64,000 nt of DNA, from positions 88,409,601-88,473,600 of the forward strand of contig CM057472.1 of the NCBI GenBank assembly GCA_030035585.1, written 5' to 3'. This document shows positions 1 through 10,699 of this stretch, piece after piece. The translations under genes were made by a program, and so were the position numbers. Numbering within the stretch: the stretch's first letter is position 1; each line of letters opens with the position of its first letter. Under the pieces are notes generated by a model that worked only from the letters and a program-made list of their open reading frames with translations, did no database searches and was not told the origin of the DNA. This stretch comes from Dugong dugon. Taxonomy: Eukaryota; Chordata; Mammalia; Sirenia; Dugongidae.

Positions 1-146
1 CCCTAGCTACTAGAACACAGAAGCTCAAACCCCACATATCTGGGAGAGACCTTTGAGGAGTGGGATGTGCCATCTGGCTGTTACTAGCAGATCAAGATGT
101 TGGGAGAGGGACCTTACATCTGTGGCTGACCCTCTAAGGAAAGGTT

Positions 147-353
147 ACCAGCTGCCTTTGAGTCCACTCTGACTCATAGTGATACCATGTGTATCAGAAT
201 AAAACTGTGATCCATAGGATTTTCAGTGGCTGATTTTTGGAAGTAGAATGCCAGGCCTTTCTTCCAAGGTGTCTCTGGGTGTATTTGAATTGCCAACCTT
301 TTGCTTAGCAGCCAAGCGTGTTAATCATTTGCACTACCCAGGGACTCCGGAGA
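147..353 (-). mobile_element. AfroSINE copy, minus strand (GGGTGGTGCA subtype)
   Basis: Read on the minus strand, this begins with the head GGAGTCCCTGGGTAGTGCAA and ends in the RTE-like tail (here CTGACTCATAGTGATACC on plus). The middle block, with AGGCCTGGCATTCTACTTCC-type sequence, places it with the copies at 6731 and 50810. A short direct repeat AAAGGTT (140-146 and 354-360) may be its target-site duplication. It has many point changes, so it is an old, inactive copy. Confidence 0.85.
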
Positions 354-1264
354 AAAGGTTGCTGCCCCTTGAGTACTGGTACTTCTGAGGGGGTGTATTT
401 AGGCTGGTTTGGGGAGTGCCAAAAGATTCAGACAGAAACAGCTGCTGTTATTTAAGAGAAGGGCCTCTGTCTGGGTGATGGTTACAGGAAAACAGCAAAG
501 GAGCTTCAGGGACAAGAACAGCGAGCAAGGAGGAAGGAAAGGAGCAAGTCCCTACTTGTCTGGAAAAACCTAACAAAGACAACTGACACCGGAAAATGCA
601 CTTTGCCACCCCCAGCACTGCAAAACAGAGGATAGAAGGTCCCCAAAGGAAACCTACAATCACTTAGTAAAGGACCCACTTCTGTCCTTAAAAGACTTTT
701 GGCCACCCACACCACCAAAAGCCATCATTTTGCCTTTTCTCTCCTTGTTTTCTCCTCATCTCTTCTTTAGTTCTCATTATTTTCACCGACATCACAAGTA
801 GTTAAGTCTTTTCTTATATTACATCCTCCCAAACTACGCCCTGGGAGGTTCATAGTTTATACTCCAAATCAGCCAGTCAAGGTATTTTGCTTTTCAAAGT
901 GTTGTTGGCTCTGGAGGGAAATTATACCATCTCCTTGGGGGACAGAAGCAACTGCAACCAGTTGGGATTTCTAAAGGGCTTTTCATCCTTGTTTACTTGG
1001 TTATGCATATTTCCAGGATATCTGTGCATATGTGCTGGCAGATGCTAGGGTGATGGTGAAGGCGAGGTTTCTAGAAGGAGGTGGGCATTTTGCAGTGTCT
1101 GACTGTGGGACAATGCATGTTTAACAAGGGCAAGGGCTGGGGAGGGTAGTTGTATGCAGTCACCTATGATGAATGCAAGTCAATGTCAATAACCTCTCAG
1201 AGATTACTTGCCTGCAAAAGAATGTTTTATTTACTCTTAAAAGTATTATAATTGTCAAAAGTAA
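354..1264. other. No recognised feature
   Basis: AT-rich to neutral DNA. The open frames near 448-718 on the minus strand are short and mutually overlapping, with no recognisable domain. I see no repeat family, splice-flanked conserved exon or RNA gene here. Confidence 0.5.
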
Positions 1265-1269
1265 TACAC

Positions 1270-1822
1270 TGTCATAGGCTGGGTTCTCTAGAGAAGCAAA
1301 ACCACTGAAGCACGTGTATATATAGAGAGAGAGATTTATATCAAGGAAATGGCTCACACAGGGGCAGAGGCAGGAAAGTCCTAAGTTAGTGGGTCAGGCT
1401 GGAGTGTTCTTCTGACCCACGTAGCTGCAGGGGCTGATGAACTCAAGATCGGCAAGTAAACTGGCAGGCCACTGGCTCACAGACTGCAGAGGCTGACAAA
1501 TCCCAAGATTGGCAGGCAAGCTGCTAACTCAGGTCTCAAGACCCAGAGGTCAAATGAACAGGAGCCAGATGCAGGGTCCAGAGTGAGCAAAAGCCTGAAA
1601 GCTTTCCTAGAAGGTCCACATATATTGGATGCAGGCCACACCCCCCCAAGGAAACTCCCTTTCATGATTGACTGCTTATAGCAAATCTCATCATGGAGAT
1701 AATTACATTATATCAGATCTCATTATGGAGGTGATTACATCATTACATAGTTGCCAAACCACATCGTAACTGCCAAACTACTGAGAATCGTGGCCCAGCC
1801 AAGTTGGCACATAACCTTCACA
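1270..1822 (-). mobile_element. ERVL-like solo LTR (minus strand)
   Basis: On the minus strand the element runs from a degraded start to GGTTCTCTAGAG...TGACA-type ends. It shares long stretches with the plus-strand copies at 33212-33888 and 61558-62089: the GGCTGGGCCA block, the CCAATCTTG/GATCTTG blocks, and the terminal TTTGCTTCTCTAGAGAA. Overall it resembles the mammalian MLT2/ERVL LTR class (start TGTGATGGTTAA, end ..ACA). An imperfect 5-bp flank (TACAC at 1265-1269, TACAT at 1823-1827) fits retroviral integration. No internal retroviral genes adjoin it, so it is a solo LTR. The family name is inferred. Confidence 0.7.
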
Positions 1823-1858
1823 TACATGTTCACTGTAAAGTAAATAAATAACCCAGGA

Positions 1859-2017
1859 TGTTGTTGTTGTTGTTAGGTGCTGTTGAGTCTATTCTGACTC
1901 ATAGCAACCTTATAGTACAGAGTACAATGCCCCAAAGGGTTTCCAAGGAGCAGCTGGTGGATTTAAACTGCTGACCTTTTGGTTAGCGGCTGAGCTCTTA
2001 ACCATTATGTCACCAAG
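1859..2017 (-). mobile_element. AfroSINE copy, short class, minus strand
   Basis: It starts on plus with a (TTG)n run, the complement of the (AAC)n tail. The shared tail GAGTCTATTCTGACTCATAG follows, then CCAAAGGGTTTCCAAGGAGC, then the head complement ending near CACCAAG. This is the roughly 155-bp class lacking the AAGATGTGGCAGTCTGCTTCC block. Confidence 0.88.
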
Positions 2018-2039
2018 ATATAAGGAAGTAAAAATCTTC

Positions 2040-2240
2040 TCTCATTGTCCATTATGTCCACCTCCCAGATACACCCACTCTTTATTGCATGGTGTGTGTT
2101 CCTTTAGGCCTTTTCTTGATGGGTACTCCCTTCCCACATGGATTCGGACTTGGCCATATGACTTACCTTAGCCAATAGGACTATTGTAAATCTGAAACAA
2201 GAAGAATTTTAAGAAGAAAAAAACAGTTTCTAATGATTTT
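2040..2240. repeat. Possible ancient interspersed-repeat remnant
   Basis: The phrase GGACTTGGCCATATGACTTA followed by CCTTAGCCAATAGGAC resembles a motif common in old mammalian LTR/MaLR-type repeats. No boundaries or duplications can be seen. Assignment is weak. Confidence 0.3.
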
Positions 2241-2329
2241 GTATGGAATGGGTAAGCTGTAGTCGTACCAAGTCTGCTATCTAGAATAGGAATCTTGCCA
2301 CTTTTTATTAAAAAAAAAAAAAAGGTGGG

Positions 2330-2600
2330 ATTATGTTACTCACACTATTTTGCAACTTTTTTTTTTTTAACGTATCAGTAAAACATGGGCATGTTCCTAT
2401 GAGAGTAGATATATACTATCTTAATGGCTGCGATGGTGTTCTAGATATGAATATACCAAATAGACGTTCTCCTATTGATAGCCATTTTAGTTTGTTTTCA
2501 ATTTTTACTATTATAAATAATATTGCAACGAGCATCCTCATGCACTTTTGAAATTATTTCTATAGGATAGATTTTTCAATGTAGATTTGCAATGTCAAAG
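2330..2600 (-). mobile_element. Old L1 remnant (3' ORF2/UTR region, antisense)
   Basis: Text such as CTATTGATAGCCATTTTAG, TTTTTACTATTATAAATAAT and GCAACGAGCATCCTCATG matches the pattern of the antisense 3' region of old mammalian L1s. That region classically reads as a vector-like 'second-strand' of the ORF2 C-terminus. It is heavily diverged with no intact frame. A 72-codon plus-strand frame here is incidental. Confidence 0.45.
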
Positions 2601-2649
2601 GAAATGTTCATGTAATATAATTTCCAAAGAAATGAATAGATAATTCTTT

Positions 2650-3500
2650 TTGTTTTTTTGGTTAACATCCAATTGTATAATCCCAAGCTTCTCTTTTCTG
2701 GCACATTCCATCATTATGGCTATTTCAGTTCAGGGGGTGAAGAGACTGTGGAAAGGCCAGACCTGCCATCCATCAGTGTCCTCACGGAGTCAGGGAAAAT
2801 AGTGCCAGGACAGAGATGAGTGTTCAAAGGCATGGAGAAAGGAGACAAAGAAAAGTATCATACATGTTTTCCCGCAATATTAATAACGAGGCTACAATAT
2901 GTGTTGCTAGATAAATGAAGATTTTTTTTCTTCATAAAAATGTTTACTTTGTTATATGTAGGAAAATAACATGTCCTGAAGTCATACAAATAATATCTAA
3001 TTATCCTGAGAAGCTTCACATATGCCAAAAACATTTAATCCTTTTCAGCAAAGATGTCCTTCTTTCACATCCTAAATCCCTCCTTTCAGCAGAATCGAAT
3101 CCAAATATGTCTTCACTCCACTCTAAAGTCTTCCCTACTCCTGTTCTGGACTTCTGTCCAACCATTAACACTCCAAAATTCTGTTCCTTTCTTTTATTCT
3201 ACAGTATAAACTCCAAAATGCCTGATTAGAACCAACATCTGGTAGACCTATCAGAGTAACCCTAAGAATGGAAGTTATTAATCAGCAATGAGTTGATTTA
3301 AAGTAGATGACCAAAGTATCCCTAGAATTTACTAGAAATGTGCTCTGCATGTGTGACTTAATATTTCCCTTAGACACTATAAGAAAGCAGCCATGACAAG
3401 AAAAGGAAAAGAAAATAGACAAAGAAACAACCACTGCATCGTATTGCGTTTTTCATAATGTTCATAGCATTGTTTCTAGTCCCACAATCTCAGAACCTTA
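2650..3500. other. No recognised feature
   Basis: AT-rich sequence. A 104-codon plus frame (2915-3229) has no recognisable motif and a low-complexity amino-acid profile. I do not regard it as a gene. Confidence 0.5.
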
Positions 3501-3990
3501 ACATTCCTCCCATCAAAAGGTGAAGTATGGTTTCCACCCTTTGAATGTCAGTAGAGTTTTTGTCCAATAAACAGAATGTAAAGGAACAGATAGACACCTT
3601 GTGACTTTGGTGTTTAGGATACAAAAAATGATACAGCTTCCTTCTGGCTCTTTCTCTCTAGGGACATTCTCTTTTGGATCCCTGCCACCATGTTGTGAGG
3701 AAGCCCAGGCCGCATGGAAAGGCCACTTTTAGATGTTTTGGCTGACAGCCCCAGTTAAAGTCTTAGCCGATAACCAGCATCACCTGCCAGGCAAGAGAAC
3801 AAACAGCCTTCAGGTGATCCCAGTCCCATCCCTTGTGTCTTCTAACTGAGGCCTCAGACAAAATGGAGCAGAGACCAGTCATTCTTCCTATGCCCTGTTC
3901 AAATACCAGACACATAGAGAATCTGTAATAAATGGCTTTCGTGCCACTATGTTTGGGGGAAATTTTTTATGCAGTCATACTAAGTGGAAA
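3500..3990 (+). mobile_element. MaLR/MLT1-like LTR remnant
   Basis: It contains GAAGCCCAGGCCGCATGG, GACAGCCCCAGTTAAAGTC, a block similar to GCCGATAACCAGCATCACC, and a 3' AATAAATGGCTTTCGTGCCA followed by CTATGTTTGGGG. This order is typical of old MaLR-family LTRs, whose 3' part ends with an AATAAA and a GCCACTAAGTTT-like stretch. It is strongly diverged and no target-site duplication is evident. Confidence 0.45.
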
Positions 3991-5522
3991 AATCACCCTC
4001 AGCCTTAGAAAAATGAAAAACTTACCTGGTGCTATTAAAAGAAATAAATAATGGAGACTATATGTTCAAAACACCAGGTGCGAACAGGGCTGGACGCACT
4101 CATACCCACCCTTCCATCACTAATGGTAGTTCTAGTGTTGAATCAATTCCCTTACTAGAGATGAGAATCAATGTCAACGGATCTTAAAGGATTCATGCAG
4201 GCACCTCTTCCCATCCTTGAGCATTTTCTCTAGTCTGTAGCTGGAAATGTTTAAAATTGCAATAGATTCTCCCAATGTTTAGTTGAACATGGTCCTTCTT
4301 GTGTTGTAAGGAACTATCTCTAAGTTTCCTATCTAATAGGACTTGTCAACCTTGACCCTGCCATTGCTTACTCTTTTTGCTGAGATTTATTTCTCTTCCT
4401 TGGCATCTGAATTTCCACTGTTTGGTTTCATAGATTTGAAGGAGAATTAATAATTTACTCCTTTGGAAGAAATTGATAGGTTTATTATTTAGCAAGAATA
4501 TTTCAGAATGCCTTAGGCTCATCTATTAACGATTTCCTTTCCTTTAGCTCATGACAAAGAAGCAGTAAGGGCTTTACCCACCCTACCTGTTAGGTCAACC
4601 CTGCAAAGAGAAATCGAATTGGTCAAGACCTGGTTTTGTTTTTAGTTTTACTGAGCAAGCCTCTTCCTTATTCCATGAACTAAGAGCTTGTTGCAACAGT
4701 TAATGGGAAATTCTGCTCTTTCTGATAATGTGCAAAATAGTCACACAGTTGAGTGTGAAGCATATATTCAATCAAAGGTTAAAGTCTCCATTTATTTTTG
4801 GTGTCTCCAGATCTGTTTTGGTGATGGAATTTAATACTTAAAAGAAAATTTACACTACAGCTAGTTCCAATACAAGTCCCGTCTGCCTGCATTTATAGCC
4901 TCCATTATGCCATTGATGGATAAAATAATGAAATTTCACAGAGGATTAATTTAATGTTCTCAGAGGAATTATCTGTATCGGTTTTTCTTTAATTACCCAA
5001 TATGGTTGTGTGAAGAAGGGGATAAAAAAGTCCTGGGAAACTAGACTGTATTCCAATGCTCATGTTAGGTCTAAGATGGCTAAGAGATGTTCTTCCAGGT
5101 TCCTCTGATGGAAAACTTTCCATTGATGGATGATTGGTTCTTTATTTTCCCAGGTGAAGCACAGGTAATGGGTGTTGCTGCTCACTTTGAAGATGAATAT
5201 GAGACTTTGAGGTTAGAGAGGATCAAATAAAAATGTGCAATTTGTTCAGTTAAATAACCCAGTATTACTTTTAAGTCAGTACCGTGCAAATTGCTGAAAG
5301 TGATTGAAAATGGGAAATATGTAGCATTGATAATTTACTCATCTTGCCTTGAAAGCTAGGCATATTTACTACTAGCATGTACTATGTTTATGGTCTGGGG
5401 GTGTATATTTATATGTGTACATGTGTATAAAATGAAACAAAGACCAAAGAGAACTATTGTTTGGCCAATTGTATACAAACAGGAAAAGCTTTTTGTCCTT
5501 AGAGGTACTGATAATTCTCTCT
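3991..5522. other. No recognised feature
   Basis: About 1.5 kb of AT-rich DNA with no repeat or exon that I can name. It is comparatively free of the SINEs that pepper the rest of the window. Confidence 0.5.
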
Positions 5523-5760
5523 CTGTGTGTTACTATGATGGTGAACCGCTTTCAGCAGAGCTTCTATACTAATAAGACAGACTAGGAAGAAAGACCTGGC
5601 AACCTACTTCTGAAAATAAGCACATGAAAACCCTAGGGATCACAATGGTCCGATCTGAAACCTATCATGGGGATGGTATAGAGCCGGGAAGCATCTTGTT
5701 CTATTGTGCATGGGGTTGTCATGAGTCAAAGGCTAACTCAAAGACAGCTAACAACAACAG
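5523..5760 (+). mobile_element. tRNA-Gly-type AfroSINE, 5'-truncated
   Basis: It matches the body of the fuller copy at 19221-19586: TTTCAGCAGAGCTTC, AGACAGACTAGGAAGAAAGA, CACAATGGTCCGATCTGAAA, GGGGTTGTCATGAGTC and a GACAGCTAACAACAACAG end. The tRNA-like head is missing, so the copy is 5'-truncated. The (AAC)n tail fits the RTE-related tail type. Confidence 0.85.
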
Positions 5761-6471
5761 TCTACTTCAGGGTGTTTACTTCAGGTAGCTATAGGGCTGA
5801 GAGGATGGAACAGAGCTCACAACAGGATATTAAACCTGTTTCTTCTGCCTTCTTAAAGGAAGTTTCTCACCTCAACCAATCTTCCTTTCCAGCAGATTCC
5901 AAACTTTCTTCCACCACCATGACACAACATGTTTGTAAGAGACCTCTGAACTTACTGGACATTGCTAGAATATCTTCATTCAGTTACAAGCTAAAATATA
6001 AGTGGCTAGACATACAAGCATGTCCTCATATGAAATGTATTTTTTGTGTCTGTTTTTACTTTAAACTAGGTTTCCCTGATTCTGAGTTGTACTTCATATT
6101 CTAACCCATGGGAAGAATTTCCAAGATGTATTCATTTATTAAGCAATTAATCTTGTGCTTTCTAGCCATTGCGATAGGATTTTTGAAGTGGCTACAATTT
6201 TCTTTCTTCCTCTTTATGCACCACTACAAAATGTCATCCACCTAGTCAACACTTAACTGTGAGCTATAATGTGTGACCCTATCTATCTGTGATGCTATCT
6301 GTTCATTCGAGAAATAAGTGCATGCAGATCTTGGAGATAATTAGTTTGTACTCTGTAGTCGCGGTTATTTTTCTTTTAACAAACTCATGATATTATTCTC
6401 TGAGCATTCAAGGGGCAAGTCTTTCTGACATTTTTTCCGTTAATAGCAATAACCACCGTTAATGATACTAA
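5761..6471. other. No recognised feature
   Basis: No repeat or exon recognised. The 132-codon plus frame starting at 5706 begins inside the preceding SINE and continues into this stretch. It has no domain features and is considered chance. Confidence 0.5.
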
Positions 6472-6679
6472 CCGAAAAAAAACATTGCTGCCAAGTTGAT
6501 TCTGACTCATAGCGACCCTATAGGACAGAGCAGAACTGCCCCATAGGGTTTCCAAGGCCGTGATCTTTATGGAAACAGACTGCCATATCTTTCTCCCACA
6601 TAGCAGCTGGTGAGTTTGACCTGCTAACCTTTCAGTTAGCAGCAGAGAGCTTAACCACTGCTCCACCAAGGAGGACTCC
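6472..6679 (-). mobile_element. AfroSINE copy, long class, minus strand
   Basis: It shows the tail (GTTGATTCTGACTCATAGCG), the CCCATAGGGTTTCCAAGG block, the extra middle block GTGATCTTTATGGAAACAGA, and the head complement ending at CTCCACCAAGGAGGACTCC. The middle block marks the roughly 200-bp class and contains the site (complement of TTCCATAAAGATT) that was hit by insertions in two other copies. Here it is uninterrupted. Confidence 0.9.
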
Positions 6680-6730
6680 TTCTCTAATGCTACTAGCACC
6701 ACATTTTTTGTGGATACCTACTAGATATTA

Positions 6731-6940
6731 GGGAGCCTCTGGGTGGTGCAAAGGGTCAACACACTCGGCTGCTAACTGAAAGGTTGGAGGATTGAGTCTA
6801 CCCAGAGTTGCTTCAGAAGAAAGGCCTGGCAATCCAATTCCAACAATGAGCCATTGAAAAGCTTATGGAGCAAAGTTTTATTTTGACATACATAGGGTCA
6901 CCATGAGTTAGAATCAACTCAACAGCAACTGTTTTAGTGG
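6731..6940 (+). mobile_element. AfroSINE copy, GGGTGGTGCA subtype, plus strand
   Basis: The head reads GGGAGCCTCTGGGTGGTGCA, followed by ACTCGGCTGCTAACTGAAAG and a B-box-like GATTGAGTCTACCC. Then come AAAGGCCTGGCAATCC and the tail GGGTCACCATGAGTTAGAAT. It is the same subtype as 147-353 and 50810-51022. No clear duplication flanks it. Confidence 0.88.
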
Positions 6941-6954
6941 TACTGGACATCAGA

Positions 6955-7035
6955 CAGTGCTCTAGATGCTAAACATATGTTATCTCCGTAATCCTTGTGA
7001 AGTAGACATTAGCCCTGTTTCACAGATGAGAAAAC
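6955..7035 (-). mobile_element. MIR fragment, minus strand
   Basis: The string from CAGTGCTCTAGATGC through TTATCTCCGTAATCCTTGTG to TTTCACAGATGAGAAAAC is the usual complement of the MIR 3' half (CTCATCTGTAAAATGGG ... AGCACTG). It is short and ancient. Confidence 0.65.
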
Positions 7036-7334
7036 CATAGCCACATGCATATGAAAAGAGCAACTTGGGAACTGAATTATGTCTGTGCATGTCACTAAAC
7101 CTCTTTGAATCTCAGTGCAATAAAAGATGAACATATTTAGTTGAAGGGCACCATGAAGAAAAAAGTAAGCCAAGACAAACAACAAGCAAAAAAGAAAGAA
7201 CAGTAAAACAGAAAGCAAAAACCAAAACAAACAAAATAGGTAACCAAACTTTAAAGATTTTTTTCCCCCTCCAGGTGTGTAACTGTTGCAAAAATGACTA
7301 ACGGTAAAGATCACCAAAATAAAAATAAAAATAA

Positions 7335-7455
7335 AAACACCCATTGCCATTAAGTCAGTTCTGACTCATAGCCATTCTATAGGACAGAATAGAACTGCCC
7401 CATAGGGTTTTCAAGGACCTTTTGGTTAGCAGCCAAGCTCTTAACCACTGTGCCT
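7335..7455 (-). mobile_element. AfroSINE copy with internal deletion, minus strand
   Basis: The tail CCATTGCCATTAAGTCAGTT leads to CTGCCCCATAGGGTTTTCAAGG, then jumps directly to CTTTTGGTTAGCAGCCAAGC and the head complement. About 30 bp around the B-box side are missing relative to other short-class copies. Confidence 0.85.
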
Positions 7456-10170
7456 TCTGATTTTTTTTTCCTTTTAATTTTAACAGATTTCAGCCATTCT
7501 CACTGACAAGCTGAGGCTTTTAGCCAACCAAAGAATTACTTTTGTTTGTGTATGTTTGTGTATGCATACTCAAATTTTGAACTGTTTTAAATTTCTGATT
7601 TTTTTCTGTCTTCGTTCTTAATTTTTCCAGAAATTATGATCAAATCTGTGGTTAACCAAGAATTTCATTTAATTTTAACTTGTTCTAATATTGAAGAAAC
7701 TTTAAGTGTTAACTGACTTGTTAACTAAGTGTTAACTGAGGTTGATTTTAAGTCATTTTGTCTCTTGGGACCATTCTTTTTCAAATGAAATTCTGTTTGC
7801 TTTTTCACAGACACGTTTAAGCCAAGACACTCAAATGACGCTAATCACCTCCCTTCCAAAAAAAAAAAAAATACTATGGTGTATACAGGGAATTTTTAAA
7901 ATATCAGCTATGAACAGACAATATGCATACCCAGTCTTCAAGTATTAATGCATAATCTGGACTACGCCAGTCCAGATGTAAAACATTCTTACAGCCTTCA
8001 TCTGGCTGGGGTGTGAGGAGTCTTTGAGGCTTTCTCCGGGCAGAAGTGTGTGCAATAAAATATCACCTTTGTTTGCCCCCAAGAACTTCCTAACCTTCTC
8101 ATTAGGCCAGGTGTCTGTGATGGCCTGTGCCCTGAAAGTGTGAGCTGAGTATTGATGTGGAATAAATAGCTCACACTACCCAAGAGTCCTCCCTTCTCAT
8201 CTTCTGGTTCTCAGATGATCATAGTAATCCAGGAAAAACATTATTTTGTGCTTAGCATGGGCTTTTCTTCTGAACACTTCAAAGTGAAACTATTATTAAG
8301 CCTTCATGGCAGTCTAATTATTTGCCTCCAAAACCCAAGCGAGCAGATAAGTGGTGTCTGTCTAAAGGCAAAGGGCTTGGCCACTGAAAGAATTCTAAAC
8401 CTGGATTTGGAATTTATCCACTGTCATGCAGACCATGGCGATAGATTTTATTGCTAAGAAGTTCAGTAGGAGAGAGATGTTCTCTAATCGTAGTCAGGGT
8501 TTTTTCATTCAAAAACACTCAGCTTGCATTTATTGAATGCCTACCATGTGCAAATATAGGCTCTGAGCCAAGTCATTCCCTGGGAACTGTTCTGGGGAGA
8601 AGAGTATTTTCAGAGGAGATGATAAACTCATGCTCATTAGCAAGTTCTTAACAGCTAAGACTGTAAAAGAAAGAAGTGTGGTATCACTAAATTTTTTCAT
8701 CTGGAATTAAATGCTGGAAAAGGCTTGAGAGTCAAGGACACAGCTAATTCCACCTACAGGCAGATACAGAAGACTTAATTACAAAGACTTCACTAGAAAC
8801 ATGATTCACCCTGATTTTAAGTGTCTCAAAGGGAGATGTTCACAATTTCCCGTGGAGGCCCAAACCCTTAGTCTGTTAGAAGTCACTATCCTCCTGTTTC
8901 CTTGAAGACTAAAGAGAATATGTTCCTTTCCCTTTTTGAACTATTCTCCTCCTGTTGCTGTCTCCTTATGTAATACTTACGCCATTCCATTATCATTTCT
9001 GTGTAGCCTAAGAAGTTTGGTTTGGAAGTTGACACCCAAGCAATTTCTAAAGAGTTGGCCAAGTCTCTTGGAAGGCATCCTGATGACTTTTTTAGACCCA
9101 CTAGAATGTCTGCAATTTATATCAGTCCATAAATCAAGATTAAGTGGACTTTTGAGGTAAAATGTAAGGCTGAGTGAGGCATATTTAAATAATCCTGGGT
9201 GAGCCTCCCTCTTTTGTAATCAATTTTCTGAATTATTCCCTTACTAAAATCCGAAGTAAAGGTAGGTGCCAAGATCTTCTGCCACTATGATCATTAATTA
9301 TCAGTTTTCCTTTCTATATAATAAAAGATAGTCCCCTTTTAAATTTGTGTATAGAAAGAATGCCTTTCCTGCATGCCTTTGACACATTTTATGCCATACC
9401 CTGTTTAGCCTCTCCTGATCAAGACAGCTTGAATTTTCTTTCTTAGAAGGCTCATATCTTAGACACAAATTATATGATGTGATCAGCAAAAGTGACCTTG
9501 GATGATGAACATGTGCCTGTGTTGTTCACGTGCATGCCCTTCAACCTACTACAAATTAACTTTTAATGCATTAATTAAATCGTTAGCTCCTTCAGGGCAG
9601 AGCACACACACACACACACACTCTCTCTCTCTCCTTTTCTTCCATGGTGCCTAGTAAAGGGCTGTATACATTCTGACTGCACAGAAGAAAGGGTGCTGGC
9701 ATACTTTGAAGAAACAGTAATATAATAATAATAAAACCTTCCATTCTCTTTTCTAGTTTCCCAATCTAAACTCTTTATCTTTCTATCAATCACTCTTACA
9801 GTTCCCCTCAGCTCCCTTCATTTCAATTGTATTCTTCCCATAAGAAAATAAACAAACCAATGTCAATTTTCAGTTGGCAATCTCATGCATCTCCATGGCT
9901 ATATCTACTGTGTATGCAGGTGACAGCTGGCTCATTCCATCAATCACAGAGGTAAATTCCCATGAGTCCCTGAGATGCCTTGATTTATTATCCCTGGACT
10001 ATTCCTTTTGAGAGATTTATCAAAGAAAGGGTGTTTCAGAGAAACCTAACAATCCTTGCAGAGGGTCACTCAATCATTCAGATAGCCTAAGGAATCACAG
10101 TTGTGAAGCCTCTTGATACACAGAAAAATAGAGAGGAATAAAGCACACAATGAACTTGTACTTGTGGAAA
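7456..10170. other. No recognised feature apart from a microsatellite
   Basis: About 2.7 kb of AT-rich DNA. A hint of L2 (complement) sits near 8525-8575 (TTTATTGAATGCCTACCATG). The only clear feature is the CA/CT microsatellite near 9603. All open frames are short and lack recognisable motifs. Confidence 0.45.
9603..9634. repeat. (CA)n(CT)n microsatellite
   Basis: Nine to ten CA dinucleotides run directly into about seven CT dinucleotides. Compound dinucleotide tracts of this kind are often length-polymorphic. Confidence 0.95.
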
Positions 10171-10171
10171 G

Positions 10172-10395
10172 GTCATGAATTGTAGTGATTGATCATAAGC
10201 ACAAACTTTGGGTCCAGTCAGTCTGGATTCAAATCACAGCCCACAGATTACTGACTGTGCAGTGGGGGCTAGCCCCTGAATCTCAGTTTCCTCACATCAA
10301 AGAAGTAAGAATACCTACCTCATAAGACTACCGCGAGGATCAAATGTGAAACCTGGTAAAGCGTCTGGAACACGCTGTGTGCTCTTAAATCTGTA
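10172..10395 (+). mobile_element. MIR element, near full length
   Basis: In order it shows a tRNA-derived 5' part with GTCTGGATTCAAATCACAGC (B-box region), the core GATTACTGACTGTGCAG, and CTGAATCTCAGTTTCCTCAC. The 3' part has ACCTACCTCATAAGACTACC, GCGAGGATCAAATG and CTGGAACACGCTGTGTGCTC. This is the canonical order of a mammalian-wide interspersed repeat. It predates the afrotherian SINEs. Confidence 0.85.
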
Positions 10396-10518
10396 ACTGT
10401 AATTATACCTAAAGGCTGCAAAATGGTCATTCTCATGATGAGAAAGTTTATTATTCCAGTTCCAGAGATACTTTTAGTTAAGTGACAACTTCCAACACAT
10501 CTCTGTTCAACATAGTGT

Positions 10519-10698
10519 GGTTGTTGTTGTTACTTGCCATTGAGTCAGCTCCATCTCACGGCAACACAATGTGTGCAGAATAAAACTACACTCCATAAGG
10601 TTTTCAAGAAGCAGACTGCAACACCTTTCTTCCGCAGCACCTCTGGGTGAGTTAGAACCACCAACAATTAGGTTACAAGTTGAGAGCTCAATCTTTAA
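10519..10698 (-). mobile_element. AfroSINE copy, GGGTGGTGCA subtype, minus strand
   Basis: A (GTT)n start is followed by the tail CATTGAGTCAGCTCCATCTC, then AACTACACTCCATAAGGTTT and ACACCTTTCTTCCGCAGCAC. Next comes CTCTGGGTGAGTTAGAACC, and the degraded head complement ends near CAATCTTTAAAT. It is an old copy with many substitutions. Confidence 0.8.
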
Positions 10699-10699
10699 A

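Noticed and set aside
1270-1822. Possible complete endogenous retrovirus between the LTR copies
   Set aside because: The LTRs at 1270, 33212 and 61558 are tens of kb apart, differ in strand or length, and no gag, pol or env-like frames lie beside any of them. They are solo LTRs.
5706-6104. 132-codon plus-strand frame
   Set aside because: It begins inside a SINE and runs into non-repeat AT-rich DNA. No coding signal.
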